A DNA stretch of 64,000 nucleotides from a virus, in IMG/VR virus record IMGVR_UViG_3300043409_001033, positions 1 to 64,000 of that record; one strand, written 5' to 3'. The translations under genes were made by a program, and so were the position numbers. Numbering within the stretch: position 1 is the first letter of the stretch; each line of letters opens with the position of its first letter. The notes under the pieces were generated by a model that was not told the origin of the DNA, ran no database searches, and saw only the letters and a program-made list of their open reading frames with translations. Below are positions 43,216 to 51,625 of the stretch, in pieces.

Positions 43216-43998
43216 TTAACTTAAATATATAAGATTTCCATCATCATCTACAAAACAAATATCTTCCTGATTTTTATAAATAGAATTATACATATCTTTA
43301 TTATCTTTAAATTGTTGATAATGAAATTCACTTATTTCTTCATTTGTCATTGGCGAATTATATATTTCTTCAAACCATTCTCCACTATATAAATCTTTAT
43401 TTGTTTGTTGTTCTCTAAAATATTCTAAATGATATTTTAATTTTTCATTATTTCCAAATTTTGTCAATAAATCATAATAAAGTTTACCATTGTTCAACAT
43501 TAATAAGTTTGCATTTAAACTTTGAATCGTTTCTTTAGTATCATTATACTTTTGATTCATATTTTGAATAACGTCTTCTTTAGCATTTTTTATAAATGAT
43601 TCATTATTAAGATTTGATTTATATTTTTCTAATTGTTTACCTAATCTTAAAATTTCTTTATTTATAGATTCTTCTTGAGATTTCTTATCAATATTTGGTA
43701 GTTCTAAGTAAACATTATATCCTTGAATATTGGTGTATTCAAATAGATTATTTCTTTCAAACATTGGATATAAATTGTAATCAATATTTTGTATATTAAC
43801 ACCATGTAATTTTTCTATACACATAGCATTAGAAACAATATAAACATCATTTAATTCAATATCTTTACCCATCATATCAATAGATAAATTTAAAGGGATA
43901 GATTTGTTTATATTATATTTATTTCTAATATTTCTTACAAATTCAACAATCTTAAACAAAGTATCAAAATTGTAACATAGTATTTCTTGATGGTTCAT
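43216..43998 (-). CDS. Valyl-tRNA synthetase C-terminal-domain-like protein
   Basis: This 260-aa protein lacks the catalytic half of ValRS, yet resembles its C-terminal part. Residues 11-40 (FDTLFKIVEFVRNIRNKYNI, then KSIPLNLSI) match the helical anticodon-recognition segment. Residues 102-167 match the coiled-coil tRNA-binding arm: EILRLGKQLEKYKSNLNNES, FIKNAKEDVIQNMNQKYND, then KETIQSLNANL (compare LSNExFVxxAPxxVVExExxK). Residues 170-260 are unassigned. It lies between a zinc protein and the terminator at 43182. It might bind host tRNA(Val) or act on the host enzyme. T4 has an unrelated-looking modifier of host ValRS (Vs). Confidence 0.68.
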   Translation of the reverse strand: MNHQEILCYNFDTLFKIVEFVRNIRNKYNINKSIPLNLSIDMMGKDIELNDVYIVSNAMCIEKLHGVNIQNIDYNLYPMFERNNLFEYTNIQGYNVYLELPNIDKKSQEESINKEILRLGKQLEKYKSNLNNESFIKNAKEDVIQNMNQKYNDTKETIQSLNANLLMLNNGKLYYDLLTKFGNNEKLKYHLEYFREQQTNKDLYSGEWFEEIYNSPMTNEEISEFHYQQFKDNKDMYNSIYKNQEDICFVDDDGNLIYLS

Positions 43999-44186
43999 TA
44001 ATCTTGATTATTTAAAGTGTCAAAAACTATTTTGCTACATTTTTTACAAACTAAATGATATTGTTTTTGTTCTCTACTCAAAAAAGCATGAGTAATATCT
44101 TGAAATAACCATTTCATAGAAGAATCTTTTCCGCATATTGTTATTTTATCATTAGAAGGATTTTTTATACAATGAATATATTCCAT
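43998..44186 (-). CDS. Small cysteine-rich zinc-like protein
   Basis: This 62-aa protein has C6 and C18 in the N-terminal half (HCIKN, ICGKDSSMKWLF) and a CKKC pair near residue 47 (LVCKKCSKIVFD), plus histidines, consistent with one bound zinc. It shares one base with the next gene's start. Similar short phage proteins with GKxSxxWxFxDI and CxKC exist. Function is unknown. It is the last gene before the primase in coordinates, and follows it in transcription. Confidence 0.6.
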   Translation of the reverse strand: MEYIHCIKNPSNDKITICGKDSSMKWLFQDITHAFLSREQKQYHLVCKKCSKIVFDTLNNQD

Positions 44187-44250
44187 ATTTTTTTATTTTA
44201 TTTATTATCAAAACCAATAAAATTGACAATTAGTTTCAAAATTTAGATAT

Positions 44251-45222
44251 TTATTTCATATTCTTTAATTTGATTCTAAGCAACTCTTTTAGGTTCATTG
44301 GTAGTGTTTGTTGGATTAATTGTTTTACGAGCTTCTTGCCCAATTTAGAGGGGTCTTTGTCCTCCATTTCTACAAGATAAACTCTTTTACCAATGTGCAT
44401 TAAATCAATGGATATTTCTAAAGATAATTTAAAAGCATCTTTATCTAAACAAATGTAAATATCATTAACGTCTTGTTGATAAATTCTTTCAATTAACATT
44501 GGAGACATATTTTTTCCAAAAAGAGGAATAGCATTTTCTCCAATAGCAATTGCATCAAAAGAACCTTCACATAGATATATTGGTTGAGTAAAATCTATTA
44601 GATTTTCAAAGTTAATAATATTTTCATCTATATTTTTTGGTTTAAGATATTTTAATTGTGGATTTTCTTCATCTGATAATAATCTTGCTGTAAAATTTAT
44701 TAACCTATTATCTTTATCATAAGATGGTATGATGATTCTATTTTCATAATATCCTGTTAAACAATATCCAATGTGGTAAGTGTAAATATCTTTTTTTGAT
44801 ATGTTTCTTGATTTAAGATATTGAATAGCGTTTTCTAATTTTGCATTAGATATTTTTCCATATAATGATTTATCAATATCTCCTAAAAATATAAATTCTT
44901 TTGGAAGAGTTAATGTAGGGATTGGTTTTGATTCTTGTGGTTTAGTTGGTAATTGAACATATTTACTTAATGTTTCAATTTTGGAATAATCTACATTTAT
45001 TTTTTTAAATAGATAATGTAAATTATTTCCTTTTAAACCACATGACCAACAATGATAAGGATTTTTTCCTTGTGTAGTGGTTAGAACTATTTCTAACTTT
45101 TTATTACCTAAATTATGGGAAGAACATTTTGGATTGATACATTTGAAAGCATAATTATCATCCGATGTGTGTTTTGAAGAACCTAAGACAGATTCTAATA
45201 AATTTAATAATAATACGTTCAT
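44251..45222 (-). CDS. DNA primase (DnaG-type, T4 gp61-like)
   Basis: This 323-aa primase has an N-terminal zinc-binding part (C28/C33 and C58/C61 in HCWSCGLKGNN) and a TOPRIM core. The core carries PIYLCEGSFDAIAIG (catalytic E219) and DIYICLDKDAF (D260, D262). Length is close to T4 gp61 (342 aa). It should lay RNA primers for lagging-strand synthesis with a helicase not visible in this window. It is separated from the recombination cluster by the whole virion block, unlike T4. Confidence 0.88.
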   Translation of the reverse strand: MNVLLLNLLESVLGSSKHTSDDNYAFKCINPKCSSHNLGNKKLEIVLTTTQGKNPYHCWSCGLKGNNLHYLFKKINVDYSKIETLSKYVQLPTKPQESKPIPTLTLPKEFIFLGDIDKSLYGKISNAKLENAIQYLKSRNISKKDIYTYHIGYCLTGYYENRIIIPSYDKDNRLINFTARLLSDEENPQLKYLKPKNIDENIINFENLIDFTQPIYLCEGSFDAIAIGENAIPLFGKNMSPMLIERIYQQDVNDIYICLDKDAFKLSLEISIDLMHIGKRVYLVEMEDKDPSKLGKKLVKQLIQQTLPMNLKELLRIKLKNMK

Positions 45223-45239
45223 AAAATTTGATTTGTAAT

Positions 45240-45494
45240 TTAAACTAACTGATAACCTAAGTTATTTTCAAGTTTTTGTTTTATTTTATCTCTATATTCA
45301 GAAATTTTTAAATCTTTTTTGAAAGGTTTCGATATTACCAATACACTCTTTAAAGTTTCATTATTAAAATTTCCATCATAAATACATCTTAAAAAATTTA
45401 TTATTCGTTGAGGTTCATTTTGATTAACCCATCCATATATTTTATCATATATTGTATCAAATTGGATATGCGATTCTTCTTTATAAACGTCCAT
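45240..45494 (-). CDS. Small hypothetical protein
   Basis: This 84-aa protein is helical and charged, with WVNQNEPQRIINFLRCIYDG in the middle and YRDKIKQKLENNLG at the end. The central pattern is faintly like the helical collar of clamp-loader subunits, but I could not support that. It starts inside the upstream gene's end (14-base overlap) and lies 17 bases before the primase. Confidence 0.55.
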   Translation of the reverse strand: MDVYKEESHIQFDTIYDKIYGWVNQNEPQRIINFLRCIYDGNFNNETLKSVLVISKPFKKDLKISEYRDKIKQKLENNLGYQLV

Positions 45495-45897
45495 AATTTT
45501 TAGATTCGTTATCTATATAATTTTTCATTTCTAACAATTTTTTATACACATCGTTTGAATATAAATCACTTGCTATCCTATCAACAACTTCTTCAATCTT
45601 AGGATTATCAATCAAGTCATCTTCATCGGGGTTTAACCCAAACAAATTAAATAGTTTTCTTCTAAAATATTCAATATCTTTTTCACAATTGATTACAGAT
45701 GAATCTTCTAAATTTATTATTTGAACAAGAGATTCGTCTAAAGCATCACACGTTGCAGAATCCGTTATTACAGTGTATTTTTTATACTTCATTGGAATAT
45801 AACGAGATGATGTTTCAATCATTAATTTGGTCTCATTGTCTTCTAATGAAACATATTTTTCAATTGCTTTTTGGTAATCATTATCAGAAACTTTCAT
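45481..45897 (-). CDS. Hypothetical acidic protein
   Basis: This 138-aa acidic protein has two short helical segments flanking a beta-like YKKYTVITDSATCDALDESL. It contains NLFGLNPDEDDLIDNPKIEE and no known motif. The two cysteines (C50, C70) are not paired as in zinc sites. It overlaps the following 84-aa gene by 14 bases and the GIY-YIG gene by 14 bases. Part of the tightly packed run ending with the primase. Confidence 0.6.
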   Translation of the reverse strand: MKVSDNDYQKAIEKYVSLEDNETKLMIETSSRYIPMKYKKYTVITDSATCDALDESLVQIINLEDSSVINCEKDIEYFRRKLFNLFGLNPDEDDLIDNPKIEEVVDRIASDLYSNDVYKKLLEMKNYIDNESKNYGRL

Positions 45898-46336
45898 AAT
45901 TTTTTATTTTACTTGGATAATATCTACCCAAAATGTTATAATTATAATATTTATCTACATTTTCAATGACTCTTTCTTCCATTTGACATCTTAACTCTAA
46001 ATAAGATAAAGTTTGTTTATCTGTTACGGCATATAAGATTTCTCTTTTGAAATTTCCTTTACCCAAAAGTTTAATATCTTCTTTTAGGGTTTCGGAACTT
46101 CCCCAATATTCTTTCCATTTAGATTCGGTTACTACTTTCTTTTTTGTAGGCTTCTTTCCTCTTTTTGGTGGAAGATTTATAAGTTCTTTTTTGGTTAGTT
46201 TTTTATTAACGGTCGAAGTTAATAATTTTTTTCCAATATATTGTTTATTATTTGTTAAATTTGTTATTCTATAAATAAATCCAATATGTTTTGATAAATC
46301 TATTTTTTCGGAATTAATCCAATCGTTGTTTTCCAT
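45884..46336 (-). CDS. GIY-YIG nuclease-fold protein
   Basis: I start at the ATG at 46336 (150 aa) since the longer frame would use a TTG. The GIY-YIG core is visible: HIGFIYRITNLTNNKQYIGK with GFIY at 19-22 and YIG at 33-35. A Lys-rich loop (50-68) follows. Later come a WKEYWGSSETL motif (74-84) and a Glu-bearing helix (LELRCQMEERVIENVDKYYN, 113-132) that would supply the catalytic Glu. Length and layout resemble the short GIY-YIG proteins of T4-like phages. Whether it is a homing or repair nuclease is not clear. Confidence 0.72.
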   Translation of the reverse strand: MENNDWINSEKIDLSKHIGFIYRITNLTNNKQYIGKKLLTSTVNKKLTKKELINLPPKRGKKPTKKKVVTESKWKEYWGSSETLKEDIKLLGKGNFKREILYAVTDKQTLSYLELRCQMEERVIENVDKYYNYNILGRYYPSKIKNYESF

Positions 46337-46340
46337 AATT

Positions 46341-46649
46341 TTACATATCAAATCTTACTTCAAAGATTGTATCGGTGGTTTTTGATAAAGGGATTGGTTG
46401 ATTTGATTTAGCAATTGCTACTAATTCTTTATTATTATTGTATAGTCCTATTGTTGAAACGTAAGGTTGAAAAGATTCTTCATTAACAAAATCTTTTACT
46501 ATTCCATCTACTGAATTAGGGTTTACTAATAAAGATTTATTTGTAGAGTATAAAAATTCTCTTTCCTTTGCTTTACAACGAACTATTGTTTCAAATACAG
46601 TATGTGAGTTTTTAAACTCAATGCTAAAATTACCAGTGTTAGTTATCAT
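46341..46649 (-). CDS. Small virion-module protein
   Basis: This 102-aa protein equals the C-terminal module of the 337-aa structural protein at 55157: EFLYSTNKSLLVNP, then YVSTIGLYNNNKELVAIAKS and a final strand EVRFDM. The larger protein has YVTTLGVYTDKMELVGVAKL and IKVKFSW. The full-length protein may have been shortened or this module may be used alone as an adapter. It starts inside the end of the glycosyltransferase-like gene (11 bases). Confidence 0.65.
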   Translation of the reverse strand: MITNTGNFSIEFKNSHTVFETIVRCKAKEREFLYSTNKSLLVNPNSVDGIVKDFVNEESFQPYVSTIGLYNNNKELVAIAKSNQPIPLSKTTDTIFEVRFDM

Positions 46650-47589
46650 ATCCTAATTTTTTACCAGTTTTTAAAATTTCTTGAACATAGAATTTGGTAT
46701 TAGAATTTTTATCAATTGTGTTTATATCATATTTGTATGGAAAATCATTTCTAAAAGCATCTTTAAAAAATACATTTTTCATTTGTGGTGTTATTCCAGC
46801 ATTATGATATATTTTATATTTATCAACATCGTTTATTCCACAAGCCCAAGAAAATTCTAAATCTTGATGCAATCTTGTATCGAATCCATGTTTCCATGCT
46901 AAATATTGAACTGCTATCATATCCGCTACCCAATATTGAAACTCGTGATAATTTTCTTTTGGTTGATTTGAACAAATAGCCCATTGAGATTTGTAATATT
47001 CAGTTCTATCTTTTAATTTGAATATTTGTTCACTTACTTTTTCTACTTCATTCCAAAATTGATAGTTTGTTCCGTATAAAAAATATTGACAACCTCCTGT
47101 ATATTGCTTATTCCTTCTTACAACTAATGGAGAAACGCCTGTTATTTCGCAAATATCTAATAAAACATCTGTTCCTTTTAATATGACATAATCATAATTC
47201 AAATAAGACCTTGTATCACTAACAAACCAATAGTCACTTTGGTTCATTTGTTCAAAATTTGGTAATCCTTTATAAGTAAAACAAATATCACTATCGTGAT
47301 AAAACATTTTCTCATCTTCTAAATGAGGATTATTTTGAATAAATTTTTTGATGATATGGGGTCTAATCGTAGGTTGATAACTTACATCTAAACGAGTATC
47401 TTCAATTAAAATAATATTTGATTTAAGTTGATTTTTTAATGTTAATAAATCATTACTTGGTATTCCTTTATATCCAAATAAAGCATAAACATTTGATAAA
47501 TCAACACCATTTAATTCAAAATTTGTATGTTGAACTTGTATTTCCCAAATGAATCTTTTATCATCGGGTTGGGCAGATAAATAAATCAT
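46639..47589 (-). CDS. Putative glycosyltransferase 2 (DxD-type)
   Basis: This 316-aa protein has a GT-A-like layout. A nucleotide-sugar-binding-type start (IWEIQVQHTNFELNGVDLSN) is followed by EKMFYHDSDICF (D at about 108), a DxD-like metal motif. Later segments include YTGGCQYFLYGTNYQFW, an aspartate-rich acceptor-binding segment, and IYHNAGITPQMKNVFFKDAF. It overlaps the first glycosyltransferase by 4 bases. It probably modifies virion surface proteins or lipopolysaccharide. The substrate is unknown. Confidence 0.62.
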   Translation of the reverse strand: MIYLSAQPDDKRFIWEIQVQHTNFELNGVDLSNVYALFGYKGIPSNDLLTLKNQLKSNIILIEDTRLDVSYQPTIRPHIIKKFIQNNPHLEDEKMFYHDSDICFTYKGLPNFEQMNQSDYWFVSDTRSYLNYDYVILKGTDVLLDICEITGVSPLVVRRNKQYTGGCQYFLYGTNYQFWNEVEKVSEQIFKLKDRTEYYKSQWAICSNQPKENYHEFQYWVADMIAVQYLAWKHGFDTRLHQDLEFSWACGINDVDKYKIYHNAGITPQMKNVFFKDAFRNDFPYKYDINTIDKNSNTKFYVQEILKTGKKLGYDN

Positions 47590-48419
47590 ATTCTATAATT
47601 CTTCCAGTAAGTATGTTCTTTATTATAACTATCTGAAAATGAATCATAGTGATTTGTAAAATTTCTTCCATGTTTGATGTGGATAGATTGTTGTTTGTCA
47701 TAAACAACCTTTACACCAAAACTCGGTTCGACAGAATTATATTCTCCTTGTAAATATTTTAACAAAATAGCACTAAAGTATTCAACAGCAAAATCAAATT
47801 TCATCGTCATTTGATGTAATGGAATCGTAGATTGTTTTAAATTTGAATATCCAAATTCATTTAATCCACCATAATTCATATTACAAATAATATTTTCATT
47901 AAAATCTTCATATTCAAAATGTTCGCTTGTATATAAAACATCATGTTCTAAAAAAGATACATATTCATACCCTTTATTATATTTTTTAGCAAGTAATAAA
48001 CATTGAAGAATTTGTGAAACTATCGTAAAATGAGATGAATTGTTTTTATTGATTGAACTTAAATTATAAAATTTATCATTATTTATCTTTTCCCAAGCAC
48101 AAGTAATAATGTCTATTTTAGAAGTTAATTTCTCTAATTCAAATAATACCTTTGATAAAATATCGGGTCTTATTTGATTATTTGTATAAAATATACCTAA
48201 TCTATTACTTGTTGGAAATTTATTAAAATAATCCACTAAGAAAGTATCCCATTCCTTTATGATAATTGTTGAATTAACACATAGATATTTTCTATTGTTT
48301 GGTTCGGGGTCGGAAAATAAATTATTACTAACTACAAAATCTTCTTTTTGTGATTGGACAATATTAGTAACATCAATTTCATTGGTAATTCCTCTATAAA
48401 CTGCTTTAGTTATGAGCAT
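47586..48419 (-). CDS. Putative glycosyltransferase 1
   Basis: This 277-aa protein has an N-terminal arm and a central glycosyltransferase-like core with GYEYVSFLEHDVLYTSEHFE, where the EHDVLY string resembles an acidic DxD site. The C terminus is basic and His-rich (HIKHGRNFTNHYDSFSDSYN). It overlaps the upstream adhesin by 10 bases and the downstream glycosyltransferase by 4, so all three are likely made together. That pairing suggests glycosylation of the Thr/Ser-rich adhesins. Activity is inferred. Confidence 0.6.
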   Translation of the reverse strand: MLITKAVYRGITNEIDVTNIVQSQKEDFVVSNNLFSDPEPNNRKYLCVNSTIIIKEWDTFLVDYFNKFPTSNRLGIFYTNNQIRPDILSKVLFELEKLTSKIDIITCAWEKINNDKFYNLSSINKNNSSHFTIVSQILQCLLLAKKYNKGYEYVSFLEHDVLYTSEHFEYEDFNENIICNMNYGGLNEFGYSNLKQSTIPLHQMTMKFDFAVEYFSAILLKYLQGEYNSVEPSFGVKVVYDKQQSIHIKHGRNFTNHYDSFSDSYNKEHTYWKNYRI

Positions 48420-49642
48420 GGATTATTATTGATAAATGTTAAATTATCATAAGTTTTTGGAAAGTAATCATTTATACAAATAAATGAAACTATATCATTG
48501 GGATTTTTAGATATTGTAAATGTTGAATCAGTATTATCTTTTGGAATAACTGTTTGATAATTTACAATTTGTGTAGAATTTGATTCAAAATAAGTAATTG
48601 TGTAGTAACCAGAAATATTTACATCAACTGGTGCTGAATAACGTTTACCAGATTTTAATAAAGAAGCTCTAATATCAAACGTATTTCCAGATTCATCGTC
48701 TAATTGCGTAACAACAATTTTTACTTGTGAAGAACTTGTATCAACAGTGCATTGTGTAACAGCAACCGTTACATCGGCAAAGGAATCTTCATTTTGATTA
48801 AATGCTCTTACGGTAATAAATTCTCCCCCAACATAATTAGTTGCTACGCCAGAATTAGTAGGTAAAGTAAACTCTGTTTCGTTTGGTTTTAATGTATAAT
48901 CAGGTGTATCAAAGTTATTACTACAAACAAAATTTTGATTATAGCAATATCTAAATATGGTTGCATTAGAAATATTAAATACTCTTATTTTAGCATCTGT
49001 TTTCCCACAAGTATTTGGTATATATTGAACTTCAAAACTTGGGTTTGGACATGATAAAACAGGAGAAGTATATGTAGCAGTTATAGCATGATTAGTAGAA
49101 TCTCTTGCCGTAAATACATAAGAACCTTCTTTTATATCAAGTTCAAAAAATGAATTTGGTTCAACGTTATCATAATCTCTTACAATTTCATTAGTGATAG
49201 AGTCTTTTATTTGTAACTCTATTTTAGAAGAATTATTTCCTCCAAAACTAACTCGTATTCTACTAAATATAATACCATTTACCTTGATACATGACTTTAC
49301 TACAACCGAAATAGATAGATTTCCTATTGTAGTTGTAGAAGTTGTAGTTCCTTGTGTAGTTGATGTATATGGTAATGTAGTTGGTGGAACGTATAGTTTA
49401 GTTGTTCTTGAAGTATCAGGAATTATAAATTGTGTTGTTGCTACATTTATTAATGTGTATTCTTTAACAGTTCCGCAATTTAATCTCGTAACTTCAATAT
49501 TGTATATAGGAGAATATTCTTCAAATGAAATAGTAAACGGAAAGGAAACATTTTCATAAATAGTTTTACCTAAATATGAAATGTTATAATTTCCGCTATT
49601 GTTTACCGAATTATTAGAATATGTTAATGTAAAATTATACAA
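48410..49642 (-). CDS. Adhesin-like protein with Thr/Ser linker
   Basis: This 410-aa protein begins at TTG (49642). An in-frame TAA lies 12 bases upstream and there is no ATG in the N-terminal region, so the TTG is the likely start. It consists of beta-rich domains (residues 1-80, 105-200 and 205-400) joined by a Thr-rich linker, PYTSTTQGTTTSTTTIG (about 90-106). Cys residues occur in each domain. The layout is like the neighbouring adhesins. It overlaps the 650-aa gene by 8 bases. Confidence 0.62.
   Translation of the reverse strand: MYNFTLTYSNNSVNNSGNYNISYLGKTIYENVSFPFTISFEEYSPIYNIEVTRLNCGTVKEYTLINVATTQFIIPDTSRTTKLYVPPTTLPYTSTTQGTTTSTTTIGNLSISVVVKSCIKVNGIIFSRIRVSFGGNNSSKIELQIKDSITNEIVRDYDNVEPNSFFELDIKEGSYVFTARDSTNHAITATYTSPVLSCPNPSFEVQYIPNTCGKTDAKIRVFNISNATIFRYCYNQNFVCSNNFDTPDYTLKPNETEFTLPTNSGVATNYVGGEFITVRAFNQNEDSFADVTVAVTQCTVDTSSSQVKIVVTQLDDESGNTFDIRASLLKSGKRYSAPVDVNISGYYTITYFESNSTQIVNYQTVIPKDNTDSTFTISKNPNDIVSFICINDYFPKTYDNLTFINNNPCS
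49326..49369. repeat. Thr/Ser-linker minisatellite, 410-aa gene
   Basis: Short GTTGTAGTT/GAAGTTGTA tract encoding the Thr-rich linker, related in form to the tracts at 49922 and 51383. Confidence 0.55.
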
Positions 49643-51587
49643 GATTTTGAATAGTTATTTTTCTCGAAACTTGAACAGAACCATCGCAGTTAGTAACTGT
49701 TAAATAAATATATGGTGTTGGAAATTCGGAGTTATTCCATGTAACATTAGCACTGTTATCTGTTTCTGCACTATTTAATGTTCCACCAACTACTTCCCAC
49801 AAATAGGAAGTTACGGGACTTCCGTTATATGAACCATTTAAGCTATACTCATAAGCAACATCAGAATATACAACAAATGTTCCACTAATTGCCACATTTG
49901 ATAAAGGTATACATGGTGCAATCGTTGTTGTAGACGTTGTAGTCGTACTTGTGGTTGAGGTACTTGTAGATGTAGTAGTTGTTGTGCTTGGATTACAATT
50001 ATTTCTATTATCCAACATGATTTGATACAATTTGTTTCTACCTACATCTTTAATGTAAACTTGATAAACTTGTTGTTGATAGTTTGTTCCAATTTTATTT
50101 AAAGTAATATCAAAACTTGTTCCAGTTACATTTGTAAATGAACCATTATCCAAAGAATATTGATAATTACCAGAACCATTATAAGCGTCAAACGTCCATC
50201 TAAAAGTTGTGTCTGTACAAGTCATATTGGGAACTGATACATAAAAGCTATCACTATAACTTATTACATTACAAGAAGCATTTTGAGATGCTCCTATTAT
50301 TGCTGGTAGTGTTGAATTGGTTATTGCTGTAATATTTCCTGTTACAGAATCTAATGAAAATAATCTTGGGGTAGGTAAAGTCGCTTGAAAATATATTAAA
50401 GAATTATATACATATAAACTTCTTAGGTTGTAATAACCACTTAAACCGCTTAAACTATATTTTCTCAAAATTAGATTTGAACCATCGGCTTTCATTAACC
50501 ATATTTGAGGTTCATTTCCAATATGAGGGTCATAAATCAATGCTAAAAAACAATTCATTGATTGTACGTATGCTAATTCTTCTAATGAACAATATTGAAA
50601 AGTATTTGAATTTGGATATGAATAAGATATTCTTGATATAACAGAATTAAACTCATAACCACCCGAAACGGGTGTATATTTTCCAATAGAATATTCACCT
50701 GCATAAAAGTTACCAGAGGTATCGTGACATTGACCTCTTGCTATTAAATTAGCTTCTTCGGTAGGGTCAGTTGTTATGGATTGGATACCATAGGAACCAT
50801 CTGTTAAATCTAAAGTTTGTAAAACATATTGACTACCACTTTGGATAGCGGAATATAATTTATTACTATATAAAGATATATCAAGACTAATCCCCCAGTT
50901 TGAATAAATAGTGGAATATGTATTATCAACAGGATTGTAGTAATAAACATTTTGATTGTTATTACCAAAAACTCCGCATGGATTATAAGTTGGAGTTGTA
51001 GTTGTGCTACTTGTTGTTAAAGTAGTTGAAGTACTTGTAGTCGTACTTGTGGTTGAAGTAGTAGAACCTCCAGAAGTCGTGGTTGTTAAACATGGTATAT
51101 TTATATTATTTATTTCAGAAATACAACTTTGGTCATTGTAATCTCTTAATTGAATTTTATAATTTGCACACGATAATTTAAAACTAAAATTATTTGAACT
51201 AATAGGCGTAGTCCAATCTCTAACAACAGTAGTTCCCGATAAGATTTTAATTTGATATAATCTATAAAAAGAACTTTGAATCAAATCTACTAAAATATAT
51301 CCTTTTTGTTCATTATAATCATAAGGAAAACTTTCATTATTGACAAAAGTAACAGATGAAAATCCAATATCACATGGATTAGCGGTTGTAGTAGAAGTCG
51401 TACTTGTAGTCGTTTGCTCAGAACAATCTATAATAGTAGAACCACTTGGCAAAGAATTATACGTGATTCTGTTTAAATCAGAACGCATAAAATTAAAGCA
51501 GTCTATACCAGTCATAGTGTTATCATTACAACGGTAAAACAACGTCTCAGTTCCTTTTTGTACTTTTATAAATTTATGCTTATTCAT
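49635..51587 (-). CDS. Modular adhesin with beta-propeller-like part
   Basis: This 650-aa protein is strongly modular. First is a Cys module (residues 1-55: RCNDNTMTGIDCFNFMRSDL, SLPSGSTIIDC), then a Thr linker and an Ig-like domain (CDIGFSSVTF). A second Thr/Ser linker of about 30 residues precedes a propeller-like domain of repeated NSLIYF/SNKLYSAIQ-type strands, and further linkers precede a C-terminal Ig-like end (YLTVTNCDGSVQVSRKITIQ). The Cys module is shared with the 772-aa protein at 35244. It probably binds host surface sugars. It is followed by the 410-aa adhesin and two glycosyltransferase-like genes. Confidence 0.68.
   Translation of the reverse strand: MNKHKFIKVQKGTETLFYRCNDNTMTGIDCFNFMRSDLNRITYNSLPSGSTIIDCSEQTTTSTTSTTTANPCDIGFSSVTFVNNESFPYDYNEQKGYILVDLIQSSFYRLYQIKILSGTTVVRDWTTPISSNNFSFKLSCANYKIQLRDYNDQSCISEINNINIPCLTTTTSGGSTTSTTSTTTSTSTTLTTSSTTTTPTYNPCGVFGNNNQNVYYYNPVDNTYSTIYSNWGISLDISLYSNKLYSAIQSGSQYVLQTLDLTDGSYGIQSITTDPTEEANLIARGQCHDTSGNFYAGEYSIGKYTPVSGGYEFNSVISRISYSYPNSNTFQYCSLEELAYVQSMNCFLALIYDPHIGNEPQIWLMKADGSNLILRKYSLSGLSGYYNLRSLYVYNSLIYFQATLPTPRLFSLDSVTGNITAITNSTLPAIIGASQNASCNVISYSDSFYVSVPNMTCTDTTFRWTFDAYNGSGNYQYSLDNGSFTNVTGTSFDITLNKIGTNYQQQVYQVYIKDVGRNKLYQIMLDNRNNCNPSTTTTTSTSTSTTSTTTTSTTTIAPCIPLSNVAISGTFVVYSDVAYEYSLNGSYNGSPVTSYLWEVVGGTLNSAETDNSANVTWNNSEFPTPYIYLTVTNCDGSVQVSRKITIQNLV
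49922..49990. repeat. Thr/Ser-linker minisatellite, 650-aa gene (C-terminal)
   Basis: Degenerate GTTGTAGAC/GTACTTGTG-type tract encoding a run of Thr and Ser with a few Ile between domains. Confidence 0.6.
50993..51087. repeat. Thr/Ser-linker minisatellite, 650-aa gene (middle)
   Basis: The longest tract of this kind in the window, of GTTGTG/GTAGTTGAA/GTACTTGTA units, encoding about 30 Thr/Ser residues that link the Ig-like and propeller-like domains. Confidence 0.65.
51383..51416. repeat. Thr/Ser-linker minisatellite, 650-aa gene (N-terminal)
   Basis: Short GTTGTA/GTAGAAGTC/GTACTTGTA tract encoding the linker after the Cys module. Confidence 0.55.
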
Positions 51588-51625
51588 AACAAATTAACAA
51601 TAAATAATTTTAAATAGTTCCATGA

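Noticed and set aside
45240-45494. Possible clamp-loader small subunit
   Set aside because: Only a faint resemblance in one helical segment and half the expected size, so it is left as hypothetical.
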